Origin: Streptomyces sp. NBC_00259
GTDB taxonomy: Bacteria > Actinomycetota > Actinomycetes > Streptomycetales > Streptomycetaceae
Direction: 5' to 3'
NCBI RefSeq assembly: GCF_036181745.1
Contig: NZ_CP108080.1
Span: 3,162,001 to 3,226,000 of the forward strand
DNA: 64,000 bases
The position numbers and the translations under genes are program-made. Below are positions 41,107-48,940 of the stretch, piece by piece. The notes beneath the pieces are model-generated. The model had not been told where the DNA came from. It was given only the letters and a program-made list of their open reading frames with translations, and did not search any database. The number at the start of each line of letters is the position of its first letter. Within the stretch, counting starts at the first letter, position 1.

Positions 41107-44019
41107 TCAGAGCAGCCCGTCCCACATCTGCTCCAGCAGCACCGACCACCAGCTCTCCGGCGACGACAGCGCCGCCGGGTCCAGTGCGGCGAGCTGCGCC
41201 TGGAAGTCGACCGTCCAGCGACCGGCCTGCTCCGGGTTGAGCCCGAAGCGCAGCCGCCACATCCGGCCGAGCAGCGCCAGCGAGCGGGTGAACTCCGGCA
41301 GGCCGCTGTTCACGAACTGCGGTGCCATCGGCTGACCGCCCGGACCGCCTTCCACCGGCACCGCCACGATCTGGGCCGTGCCGTACTGGACACAGATCGC
41401 ACGGCCGAAGTCGCTGCCGACGACGAGGTACGAGCCTGCGTCCGAGGCCGGCTGCACCTGTCGCTGCGCCGCGAGTTCGGCCAGTGTCGGCACCACCGGC
41501 TGGGCGGGCTGCGCCCAGAAGAACGGACCGAAGTCGGCCGGCAGCCCCGCCCAGACCAGGGTGAGCGCGACGACCTCCGGCACGCCCTGGCGGGACACGG
41601 CCCGCTGGTCGAACCGGCAGATGCCCTGCGGCCCGAACGCCCCCACCAGCTCCTGCGCGATCCCCTCCGGCGGGACCGGCGGTGCGGGCTGCACCTGCGG
41701 CAGCGGTGCGCGCACCGGCGCGGGGCGCGCCGGACCGTCCGCCACCTGATGCAACTCGCCCTGGTGGGTGAGCAGTTGCTGCATACCGCCCTGCCGGCTG
41801 GCGTGGTCCTTGCCGTACGGGGCGATGCTCGTGATCCGCGCCTGCGGCCAGGTCTCCCGGATCATCCGGGCGCAGTAGCCGCCGGGCAGTTCACAGGACT
41901 CCAGCTCGGTGTGGAGCTCCAGCACCTGGTCGTTGGGGACGTTCATCCCGCGCAGCTCATGGAAGATCTGCCACTCCGGATGCGGGGTGCCGGGCGCCGA
42001 GCGGCGGATGAGCTGCTGCTCGGAGCCGTCGGGCGCGCGGTAGCGCAACACGGCCTGGTAGCCGGGGCCGACGGTCGGCAGACCCGCCGGAGGCTGCTGC
42101 GGATAGCCGTACGCGGGCGCCGGGCCGGGCGGTGGGCCGGGCACCGGGCCGGGCGGCGGGCCAGGGGGCTGCGGCGGCTGGGGCGCACCGGGGCCGCCCT
42201 GGTTCGGGCCCGCGAGCATCGTCGCCGCGTGATGCACCCCGCCCGGCGGCGCCCCGGGCGCCCCGGGCGGGCCGGGGGGCTGCGGAGTGCCGGGCGCGCC
42301 GGGCGGACCCGGAGGCTGCGGCACACCCGGACCACCCTGGCCCGGGATCACGTTCGGGTTCGCGTTCGGGTTGGCCAGCATCGTCGCGGCGTGATGGACG
42401 CCACCCGGCGGCGTGCCGGGCGCCCCGGGCGGACCCGGCGGCTGCGGAGTGCCGGGACCACCCTGGCTCGGGTTCGCGAGCATCGTCGCCGCGTGATGCA
42501 CCCCGCCCGGCGGCGTACCCGGCGTACCCGGCGTACCCGGCGCTGCGGGCGCGGCGGGAGGCTGCGGTCCCTCGGGGCCGAGCTGGGAGACCATCTGCGT
42601 CGGTACGTACCCACCCGCCGGAGCGCCGGGCCTGGCACCGGGAACGCCGGGCTCACCGGGCGGCGGCGGGGTCGTCGGGCCACCGCCGCGCGAACCGCGA
42701 GGCGGCAGGCTGGCCTTGCTGGTCGCGGCGTCCGCGATGTCACCGGCCGACGGACGCGCGGCAGGCTGCTGAGGCGCCGCACCTGAGCCGTGGCCCTGCG
42801 GGTCGACCGCGGGCGCGACCGCCGTACGCGGCAGGCCGCTTCCGCCCGACATCAGCGCGGTCGGCGCGTCGGCGCCGACCGAGGGCGGCGGGGTGTCGTC
42901 GTCGTCCGCCCCCGCGAGCGGCGGCGCGAACACCGTCGCCGGCAGCGGCACGGCACCGTCGTCCGACGCGGCATTCGTGTCGGTCCCGGCCCACGGCGTG
43001 GCGTCCGCAGGCGCGGCCGGGACGCCGTCGGAAGCGGTGGGCTCGTAGTCCACGCCCCCGGCGGCGGGCCACCCGTCGGCGGGAACGCCCGGCCCGGACT
43101 GACCCGTTGCCGGTGCCGGCACGGGCACGGGCGCAGGTGCAGGTGCGGGTGCGGAGGGCGATGCGGGTGCGGAGGGCGATATGGCACCGGAATCCGCGCT
43201 CGTGCCCGGCCACGCACTGCCGCCGATGTGCGAACCGCCGCCGCTGGTGCCGCCGGCCGGAACCTGCGCCGAAGACCCACCGGCAGCAGCACCTGCGCCG
43301 GTTCCGGGCGCGCCCGAACCGGCCTGGGCAGACGCGTCGCCGGACACCGGCCTCGCGTCAGCCACGCCCGGCGCCTGCGGGACACCTCCCGCGCCTTCCG
43401 CGCTTCCCGCAGCGGCCGCGGCGGCCGCAGCCGAGCCCGGCCACGCGTCGCCGCCGACATGCGAGCCACGGCCGCCGGTGCCGCCGTGCGACCAGCCGGC
43501 ACCCGCGGCGGGCTGTCCCGCGCCGGAACCCTGCACAGCACCCGTAGCACCCGTAGCGCCCTGCCCCGCGCCGGAATCCTGCGCCGCGCCCGCAGGCGAC
43601 CCCTGGCCGCCGCGCGTACCCCGCTGGTCCGGGATGCCCAGCCTGTCCGCCGCGTCCTGCAGCCACTCCGGCGGACTCAGCAGGAACGACGTCTGGTTCA
43701 GATCGATCCGCTCCGGCGGCGGCGCGGCCGCGGCCGCCGCCACGTCCGGAGTGCCGTACTCCTCCTCGTAACGACGGATCACCTCGCCCACCGGCAGCCC
43801 CGGCCACAGCGTGGCCTCCCCGCTGTCCCGGGCGATGACCATCCGCTGCCGGCCGCCGTCCGACGTCGGGCCCTCCGCGCGGTCCTCGGCCCACACCACG
43901 AAGCCCAGGTCGAACTCCCGCACCCGCACCTCACGGTGCTGGTACGCGGGCACGTCGCCGTTGATCCACTCTTCCGCGCGCTCCTGCGCCTGCGCGAACG
44001 TCACCATCGAGAAGCTCAC
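41107..44019 (-). CDS. Deaminase-like plus SUKH-4 immunity-type protein with long Pro/Gly-rich linker
   Basis: GTG 44019 overlaps the upstream stop (GTGA), giving 970 residues. The N-terminal ~90 residues (AQERAEEWINGDVPAYQHREVRVREFDLGFVVWAED) are an Imm35-like segment often found with SUKH-4. Then come about 550 residues of Ala/Gly/Pro/Ser low complexity that include three GGVHHAATMLA copies and one YVPTQMVS. Next is a compact domain with LHTELESCELPGGYCARMIRE (His703, Glu705, Cys709, Cys716), which resembles zinc-deaminase active sites. It ends in a SUKH-4-like domain (FDQRAVSRQGVPEVV; SYLVVGSDFGRAICV). Combining a deaminase with an immunity fold in one protein is notable. The assignment to a deaminase family is tentative. 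Confidence 0.7.
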   Translation of the reverse strand: MSFSMVTFAQAQERAEEWINGDVPAYQHREVRVREFDLGFVVWAEDRAEGPTSDGGRQRMVIARDSGEATLWPGLPVGEVIRRYEEEYGTPDVAAAAAAPPPERIDLNQTSFLLSPPEWLQDAADRLGIPDQRGTRGGQGSPAGAAQDSGAGQGATGATGAVQGSGAGQPAAGAGWSHGGTGGRGSHVGGDAWPGSAAAAAAAAGSAEGAGGVPQAPGVADARPVSGDASAQAGSGAPGTGAGAAAGGSSAQVPAGGTSGGGSHIGGSAWPGTSADSGAISPSAPASPSAPAPAPAPVPVPAPATGQSGPGVPADGWPAAGGVDYEPTASDGVPAAPADATPWAGTDTNAASDDGAVPLPATVFAPPLAGADDDDTPPPSVGADAPTALMSGGSGLPRTAVAPAVDPQGHGSGAAPQQPAARPSAGDIADAATSKASLPPRGSRGGGPTTPPPPGEPGVPGARPGAPAGGYVPTQMVSQLGPEGPQPPAAPAAPGTPGTPGTPPGGVHHAATMLANPSQGGPGTPQPPGPPGAPGTPPGGVHHAATMLANPNANPNVIPGQGGPGVPQPPGPPGAPGTPQPPGPPGAPGAPPGGVHHAATMLAGPNQGGPGAPQPPQPPGPPPGPVPGPPPGPAPAYGYPQQPPAGLPTVGPGYQAVLRYRAPDGSEQQLIRRSAPGTPHPEWQIFHELRGMNVPNDQVLELHTELESCELPGGYCARMIRETWPQARITSIAPYGKDHASRQGGMQQLLTHQGELHQVADGPARPAPVRAPLPQVQPAPPVPPEGIAQELVGAFGPQGICRFDQRAVSRQGVPEVVALTLVWAGLPADFGPFFWAQPAQPVVPTLAELAAQRQVQPASDAGSYLVVGSDFGRAICVQYGTAQIVAVPVEGGPGGQPMAPQFVNSGLPEFTRSLALLGRMWRLRFGLNPEQAGRWTVDFQAQLAALDPAALSSPESWWSVLLEQMWDGLL

Positions 44020-45023
44020 TCCCCCACCGGGACGGCGCGCGCGAAGCCGCCGTCCACCATCAGGTTCGCCACGGTCTCCAGCTCCGGCGGATTGCCCGCC
44101 AGCCGGGACAGGAACGCGTCGAAGTCGTCGCCGCACGGCAGCAGCAACCGCTCCACGCGGTCGGTGACCGTCCAGCCGTCCTGGTCGCGGGCGTCGTCGT
44201 ACGCACAGAACCACACCGATCCGACGCCGCCGCCGCGGACCTTCACCGCCAGCAGCCCGCCCTGGACGAAACCGACGCCCAGGTAGTCCTTGGTCAGATG
44301 GTCCCGCAGGCACTTGTTGACGTACACGAGGTCATTGACCGCGGCCTCCTCACGCACCGTGAAGAACGGCTGGTCGATCAGCAGCCCCAGCTCCGCGTCC
44401 AGCGCCGCGCCCACCGGCGCACAACCGCCCGCCGCCTTCAGGAAGGAGCGGTACGCGCCCGGCAGGCGGTATCCCAAGTCCTCCTCCACGCCGAGGAGTT
44501 GCTGCTCGGTCACCGACACCGCGCCCTTGGGCAGCCCGAAGTGCGCGGGCCGGGTCTCCTGCAGCGGACGCGTACCCCGCTTGCCGTGGTCGACCGCGGC
44601 CGTCGCCACACCACCGTGGTGCCGCAGCAGCGCCTTCACCTCGACCGGCACGAGCTCCAGCCGGCGGCCGCCCGCGACGTGGTGCCACGTCCAGCCGTGC
44701 GGCGTCGCCACCGCCGGAATCGTGTCCCACAGCTCATGGCCGTCGGCCGCCAGCGCGGCGTTCGCCGACACGTAGTCCGTGAGCCGCAGTTCGTCGACAC
44801 CGAAACCCTCCGGGGGTTCGGCGATCTCCGCGGCGGCACGCGCATACGGCGAGAAGTCCGGAAAGCCGTTTTCGTCCATCCGGACACCCTGCGGATGCCG
44901 AGCGGCCCTCACCGGGTCCGGAAAGTGCACGACCTGCCCGGCGTAGGCCGCGTTCGGTGGCGCGGCGTTCCCCCGGCCCTGAGGGCCGGGAGGTGCCCCC
45001 AGCCCGATCCGACCTGTCGTCAT
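44016..45023 (-). CDS. WHH/HNH nuclease-like plus SUKH-1 (SMI1/KNR4) protein
   Basis: ATG 45023 gives 335 residues. Residues ~95-140 hold ELWDTIPAVATPHGWTWHHV (Trp113-His114-His115), a WHH nuclease signature, then RRLELVPVEVKALLRHHGG. Residues ~185-330 hold the SUKH-1 pattern (VSVTEQQLLGVEEDLGYRLPGAYRSFLKAAGGCAP; VNDLVYVNKCL; VWFCAYDD). The polypeptide thus joins a toxin-type nuclease module to an immunity fold. It is coupled by a 4-base overlap to the SUKH-4 gene and probably co-transcribed. No signal peptide. Whether the nuclease part is active cannot be read from sequence alone. Confidence 0.75.
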   Translation of the reverse strand: MTTGRIGLGAPPGPQGRGNAAPPNAAYAGQVVHFPDPVRAARHPQGVRMDENGFPDFSPYARAAAEIAEPPEGFGVDELRLTDYVSANAALAADGHELWDTIPAVATPHGWTWHHVAGGRRLELVPVEVKALLRHHGGVATAAVDHGKRGTRPLQETRPAHFGLPKGAVSVTEQQLLGVEEDLGYRLPGAYRSFLKAAGGCAPVGAALDAELGLLIDQPFFTVREEAAVNDLVYVNKCLRDHLTKDYLGVGFVQGGLLAVKVRGGGVGSVWFCAYDDARDQDGWTVTDRVERLLLPCGDDFDAFLSRLAGNPPELETVANLMVDGGFARAVPVGE

Positions 45024-45251
45024 GGCGGTTTGCCCCCTGCTGCGTCCGGCTCGTTCACCACAGCCTATGCGGTGGGGCAACAGCGGCCACCGCCCCTCCA
45101 CTTCCGTAACGAACCGTCACTCCGGTGTGACCCTGAGCCGAAGCCGGGACGACACAGCTACACGTTTCAGTCACCCCGCTTCCTTACCTGCCGCCCCATT
45201 TGGCAGGCTGTCCCCGCAACTCGGGGGATTGCAGGGAGGGACAACAGCACC

Positions 45252-45773
45252 ATGCACACGGCACCGCAGACGGCACCATCGGACACCACCGGTGACCCCA
45301 GACTCAGCTGGAGCAGTGCGGAGGCCGCAGGGCGCCCGCCCGCACTCCGCTTCCGCCGCGACGGCATCCTGCCCACGGTCGCCGCCGCGCTCTGCGTACG
45401 CGGCGAAACCCTCACCTGCACCGCCGGCAGGGGCGATCAGCCACCCACACTCCACCCGCTCGTCCAGGACTTCCTCGACACCCTCACCAGCGGACAGCGC
45501 GAACGCTTCACCGGCCGCTGCCCCGAAGCGATCCTGCTCTCACGCCACCTCGGCGCCGCCGACTCCGCCCGTTCCAAGCGCGCCCAGCGCAAACCCCTCA
45601 CCCACGGCGAGGCCCGCCGTTCCCTCAAGCACGCCAAACTCACCGCCCGCCGCATCCGCGAGGACGGCGACCCGCTCCACGGCAGCTACGCCGCACCCTG
45701 CCGTTCCTGTACGGCGATGCTCGCCCACTTCGGCGTCCGCACCGTCGACCCGGCCCAGAACCAGAACGGCTGA
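45252..45773 (+). CDS. YwqJ-like putative deaminase
   Basis: ATG 45252 after GGGAGGGA gives 173 residues. After an unstructured start the protein shows GRCPEAILLSRHL (Cys90, Glu92) and, about 55 residues on, LHGSYAAPCRSCTAMLAHFG (Pro149-Cys150..Cys153). The C-x-E plus PCxxC pair is the zinc site of the YwqJ-related deaminase family found in polymorphic toxin systems. No secretion signal is seen, so it may act in the cytosol or be a detached toxin domain. The SUKH-3 gene follows ten bases later on the same strand, an expected toxin/immunity pair. Confidence 0.8.
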   Translation: MHTAPQTAPSDTTGDPRLSWSSAEAAGRPPALRFRRDGILPTVAAALCVRGETLTCTAGRGDQPPTLHPLVQDFLDTLTSGQRERFTGRCPEAILLSRHLGAADSARSKRAQRKPLTHGEARRSLKHAKLTARRIREDGDPLHGSYAAPCRSCTAMLAHFGVRTVDPAQNQNG

Positions 45774-45783
45774 ACACGCACCC

Positions 45784-46278
45784 ATGCCCGACCACCCCCT
45801 CAGCACCACCCGGTTCCCCGTCTCCGTGGACGCCGCCCTGCGCGACGCGGGATGGCAGCCGGGCCGCTGGGACATCAAGCTCGCCGAACACTGGGCCGAC
45901 ACCCTTCGCGCCCACGAATCCCCCGGCGGCCACCGGCACGCCGTCTTCCCCGCCGCCGTCGAGGCCTGGGCCGAATTCGGCGCCCTCCTGATCACCCCGC
46001 CCGGCCCCGGCCGCCAGACGGCACCCGCGACCGTCCGCTTCGACCCCCTCGCCGGACTCCACCTCGCGCGCACCCTCGGCGACCTCGGTCGCGCCCTCGA
46101 CACCGAGATCGCGCCCCTGGGCGAGGAAGGCGACGCCCAGGCGGTCCTCGCGATCGACGCCGAAGGCCGCGTCTACAGCCTCGACCACACCGGCGACTGG
46201 TACCTCGGCCCCGACCTCGACCAGGCCCTGACCGCTCTCGTCACCGGCAACCAGCCGCCCCGGCTGACCACGTCCTGA
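45784..46278 (+). CDS. SUKH-3 family immunity protein
   Basis: ATG 45784 starts a 164-residue cytosolic protein: VDAALRDAGWQPGRWDIKLAEHWADTLRAH, AVFPAAVEAWAEFGALLI, VRFDPLAGLHLARTLGDLGRALDTEIAPLGEEGDAQAVLAIDAEGRVYSLDHTGDWYLGPDLDQAL. The GWxxGR start and the GRVYSL/W.LG pattern are those of SUKH-3. SUKH proteins commonly neutralise nucleic-acid-directed toxins. It lies immediately after the YwqJ-like deaminase gene, so that deaminase is the most likely target. Probably one transcription unit. Confidence 0.85.
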   Translation: MPDHPLSTTRFPVSVDAALRDAGWQPGRWDIKLAEHWADTLRAHESPGGHRHAVFPAAVEAWAEFGALLITPPGPGRQTAPATVRFDPLAGLHLARTLGDLGRALDTEIAPLGEEGDAQAVLAIDAEGRVYSLDHTGDWYLGPDLDQALTALVTGNQPPRLTTS

Positions 46279-46330
46279 GACCCCGGCCCCACGGCACCAC
46301 GCCGCCGACGACCCCATCACACCGCGCGCG

Positions 46331-46428
46331 GCCTCACACCGCCACGACTCCACGGCAGCTCCACGGCAGCTCCACGGCCTCACACCGCCGGCAACTCCAC
46401 GGCGTCACACCGCCGGCAACTCCATCGG
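46331..46428. repeat. ~25-bp direct repeats duplicating the 3' end of the histidine kinase gene
   Basis: Units beginning GC(C/G)TCACACCGCC start at 46331, 46377 and 46402. The two units from 46377 are almost identical over 25 bases. The last overlaps the kinase stop codon and final codons, so an extra copy of the kinase 3' end lies outside the gene. A shorter GCAGCTCCACG repeat fills the gap between the first two. Confidence 0.7.
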
Positions 46429-47727
46429 CAGCACCGCCGACACCCGGAACCCACCCGCGTCCGTCGGCCCCGACACGAACACCCCGCCCAGCGCCGAGAC
46501 CCGCTCCCGCATACCCACCAGACCGTTCCCCCCGCTCGGCAGCCCCGCATCCGCCACGCCGCGCTCCGAGGGACCGTTCTCCACCTGCATCGCGATCTCC
46601 GCGTCGCGATGAGCGACCCGGACCCACGCCTTCGCGCCCGCCGCGTGCTTGTGCACGTTCGTCAGCGCCTCCTGCACCACCCGGTACGCCGTCTGCTCGA
46701 CCTCCGGCCGGTACATCCGCGTCGCACCGTGCACCGTCAGCTCCACCGCCATCCCGGCCTGCCGGGACTGCTCCACCAACGGCTCCAGATCCGCCAGCGA
46801 AGGACCGTCGCCCGCCGCGGCGGCCGCCGCGGCCGCGGCCGCCGCACCCACCGCCGCCAACGGCACCGGCTCCGGCTCCGCCGCCCGCGCCGCGACCTCC
46901 TCACCGGCCCGCAGCACCCCGAGCATCTCCCGCAGCTCCGTCAGCGCCTGCCGCCCCATGTCCCCCACCAGAGCCGCGTTCCGCACCGCCTTCTGCGGAT
47001 CCTTCAACGCCACCGCCTGCAACGCCGCCGCATGCACCACCATCAGACTCACGCGGTGCGCGACGACGTCGTGCATCTCACGCGCGATCCGGGTCCGCTC
47101 CTCCGTACGCGCCCACTGCGCCTGCTGCTCCGCACGGTCCGCCAGCAGCGACAACTCCTGCTCCAGACTCACCGCCCGCTCCCGCAGGCTCTCCATCAGC
47201 CGCCGCCGCGCCCCGACGTACAGACCGAGCAGCAGCGGCGGAGCCGTCAGGCCGACCGACATCACGACGGACACCACCGGCACGTACCAGGGGCCCGGGT
47301 CGAAGTCGGTCGTGGAAACGTCCTGGTGGGTCCTGACGAACGTGACGATCAACGTCCCGAGCAGCGACATCCCGGCCAGCGCGGCGATGACCCGCCGCGG
47401 CGCCTCCGACGCGGCGAGCGTGTACAGCCCGACGATCCCCATCAGGAAGCCCATCTCGGCCGGCGTGATCGCGACCGAGACCAGCACCACGGCGACCGGC
47501 CACCGGCGCCGCAGCACCAGCACCGACCCGGCGATCAGCCCGAGGACCACCCCGAACGCCACCGGCACCGCGGCCGTCTGCGCGAACCGCACCCCCTCCA
47601 CGGCACACTCCACCGCGGACACGAGAGCGAGCCCCACGTCCAGCACCGCACTGCGCCGCCGCCCCCACCACAGCGGGCTCCGCGGGCTGTCGCCCGCAGA
47701 GTCCTGGTGTGCCCCCGTTGTGGTCAT
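46405..47727 (-). CDS. Sensor histidine kinase, NarL/DesK-type (HisKA_3)
   Basis: I use ATG 47727 (MTTTGAHQDSAGD), giving 440 residues; the longer frame to 47889 has a non-protein-like N-terminus. Several membrane helices in residues ~30-190 are followed by a coiled coil (SLEQELSLLADRAEQQAQWARTEE), the phosphoacceptor motif RTRIAREMHDVVAHRVSLMVVHA, and the HATPase domain VQEALTNVHKHAAGAKAWV with a GLVGMRERV G-box. An 11-Ala run interrupts the linker before the ATPase domain. No response regulator gene lies next to it, so it is an orphan kinase here. Confidence 0.85.
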   Translation of the reverse strand: MTTTGAHQDSAGDSPRSPLWWGRRRSAVLDVGLALVSAVECAVEGVRFAQTAAVPVAFGVVLGLIAGSVLVLRRRWPVAVVLVSVAITPAEMGFLMGIVGLYTLAASEAPRRVIAALAGMSLLGTLIVTFVRTHQDVSTTDFDPGPWYVPVVSVVMSVGLTAPPLLLGLYVGARRRLMESLRERAVSLEQELSLLADRAEQQAQWARTEERTRIAREMHDVVAHRVSLMVVHAAALQAVALKDPQKAVRNAALVGDMGRQALTELREMLGVLRAGEEVAARAAEPEPVPLAAVGAAAAAAAAAAAGDGPSLADLEPLVEQSRQAGMAVELTVHGATRMYRPEVEQTAYRVVQEALTNVHKHAAGAKAWVRVAHRDAEIAMQVENGPSERGVADAGLPSGGNGLVGMRERVSALGGVFVSGPTDAGGFRVSAVLPMELPAV

Positions 47728-47882
47728 GCCTCCCAGACTACGAAAGGCCGCCACCGAATTTCCGGCGACTGCAGCAGCACGAAACGTCATCGAACACGAA
47801 CGCAACCCACGACGAGCGCTCGAACCAGTGAATCGAGCACACCTTCGACCCGGACGCCCGCATTCCGGACGAGCCTTGACGT

Positions 47883-48755
47883 ATGCCACGTTCCACCAGG
47901 AAGTACGCCGACCTCGAAGACCTCCGCAAGCAGGCGACCGCCCTCCGCCGGGAGGGCCTCAGCCTCCGCCAGATCCGTGACCGACTCCACATCGACAACA
48001 ACGAACTCCTCAACCGCCTCGTGAAGGGCGAGCCCCCACCGGAGTGGACGAAACGACCGAACGCGAAGGACGACCTGCGAGCGCGGGCGAGGGAGCTGCG
48101 GCAGCAGGGCATGACGTACGACCAGATCCAGATGGAACTGGGGTGCTCGAAGAGCTCGATCTCCCTGTGGGTGAGGGGCCTGCCGAAGCCGGAGCGCGGA
48201 CGCAGCCGGGAAGAAGCCGCCGAGATCGCCCGGAAGGGCTGGGAGGTGAGGCTCCGGCTGCGCGAAGGAGAGCGTAAGGAGACGAAGGCCAACGCGACCT
48301 CGGAGATCGGCACACTCACCGACCGAGAGCTGTTCGTCCTTGGCATCGGCCTGTACCGGGCGGAAGGCACCAAGGACAAGCCGCACGCCCGCAGGGAGCG
48401 CGTGACGTTCGTCAACAGCGACCCAGGGATGATCCAGACGTTCCTGGCCTGGCTCGACCTCCTCGGCGTGGAGCGGGACCGGCTCGCGTACCACGTCATG
48501 ATCCACGAATCCGCCGACGTCACCGCCGCCGAGCGCTATTGGGCCGATCTGGTCCGGGCGGACCTCGCCCACTTCGGCAAGACGACGATCAAGCGCCACA
48601 AGCCGAAGACCGTCCGGAAGAACACCGGAGAGGCGTACCGCGGCTGCCTGGTGATCCACGTCCGCCGGAGCGCCGAACTCTACCGTCGCATCGAGGGCTG
48701 GTGGTGCGGCATAGTAGGGGCTGCGTCCGCGCCGGATCTTCGGAATCGGGCATAG
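47883..48755 (+). CDS. HTH protein with LAGLIDADG-like homing-endonuclease-type domain
   Basis: The 290-residue product has an N-terminal DNA-binding half with two HTH-like segments (LRREGLSLRQIRDRLHIDNNEL; LRQQGMTYDQIQMELGCSKSSISLWVRGL, ~75-100). The second half reads ELFVLGIGLYRAEGTKDK...RVTFVNSDPGMIQTFLAWLDLLGVERDRL...IHESADVTAAERYWADLV, then GCLVIHVRRSAELYRRIEGW. The GIGLYRAEG(T)K/NSDP/IHE pattern is what I associate with bacterial LAGLIDADG-like proteins. It ends 6 bases before tRNA-Gln, a location typical of integrated or mobile genes. It could also be a plain regulator. Confidence 0.6.
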   Translation: MPRSTRKYADLEDLRKQATALRREGLSLRQIRDRLHIDNNELLNRLVKGEPPPEWTKRPNAKDDLRARARELRQQGMTYDQIQMELGCSKSSISLWVRGLPKPERGRSREEAAEIARKGWEVRLRLREGERKETKANATSEIGTLTDRELFVLGIGLYRAEGTKDKPHARRERVTFVNSDPGMIQTFLAWLDLLGVERDRLAYHVMIHESADVTAAERYWADLVRADLAHFGKTTIKRHKPKTVRKNTGEAYRGCLVIHVRRSAELYRRIEGWWCGIVGAASAPDLRNRA

Positions 48756-48761
48756 CGGTAA

Positions 48762-48832
48762 TCCCGGGTCGTCTAAGGGCAAGACGGGAGATTTTGGTTC
48801 TCCATATGGGGGTTCGAGTCCTCCCCCGGGAG
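48762..48832 (+). tRNA. tRNA-Gln (anticodon UUG)
   Basis: The 71-base cloverleaf has a 7-bp acceptor stem (TCCCGGG with CCCGGGA), D stem GTCT/AGAC, a 5-bp anticodon stem GGAGA/TCTCC with loop TTTTGGT, anticodon TTG at 48794-48796 reading CAA, a T stem of five pairs with TTCGAGT loop, and discriminator G. CCA is not encoded. Confidence 0.92.
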
Positions 48833-48838
48833 CTCACA

Positions 48839-48873
48839 GGGCGGGTCCTGATCTCCACGGTCAGGACCCGCCC
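48839..48873 (+). terminator. Terminator after tRNA-Gln
   Basis: A 13-bp perfect stem (48839-48851 with 48861-48873), followed by TCATTT. It starts seven bases after the tRNA end. Confidence 0.85.
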
Positions 48874-48940
48874 TCATTTCACCCCTGAAACCCCCCGGTA
48901 TCCTTCGGGTGTCCACCACCCGAAGCCGAAGGGCATTCCC

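Noticed and set aside
46290..46404. Short repeats as a CRISPR-like or integron site
   Set aside because: The units are tandem without unique spacers and are explained by duplication of the kinase 3' end.
48762..48832. tRNA-Gln as an attachment site for an integrated element
   Set aside because: No integrase gene and no second copy of the tRNA 3' end were seen in the window, so there is no direct support beyond the neighbouring endonuclease-like gene.
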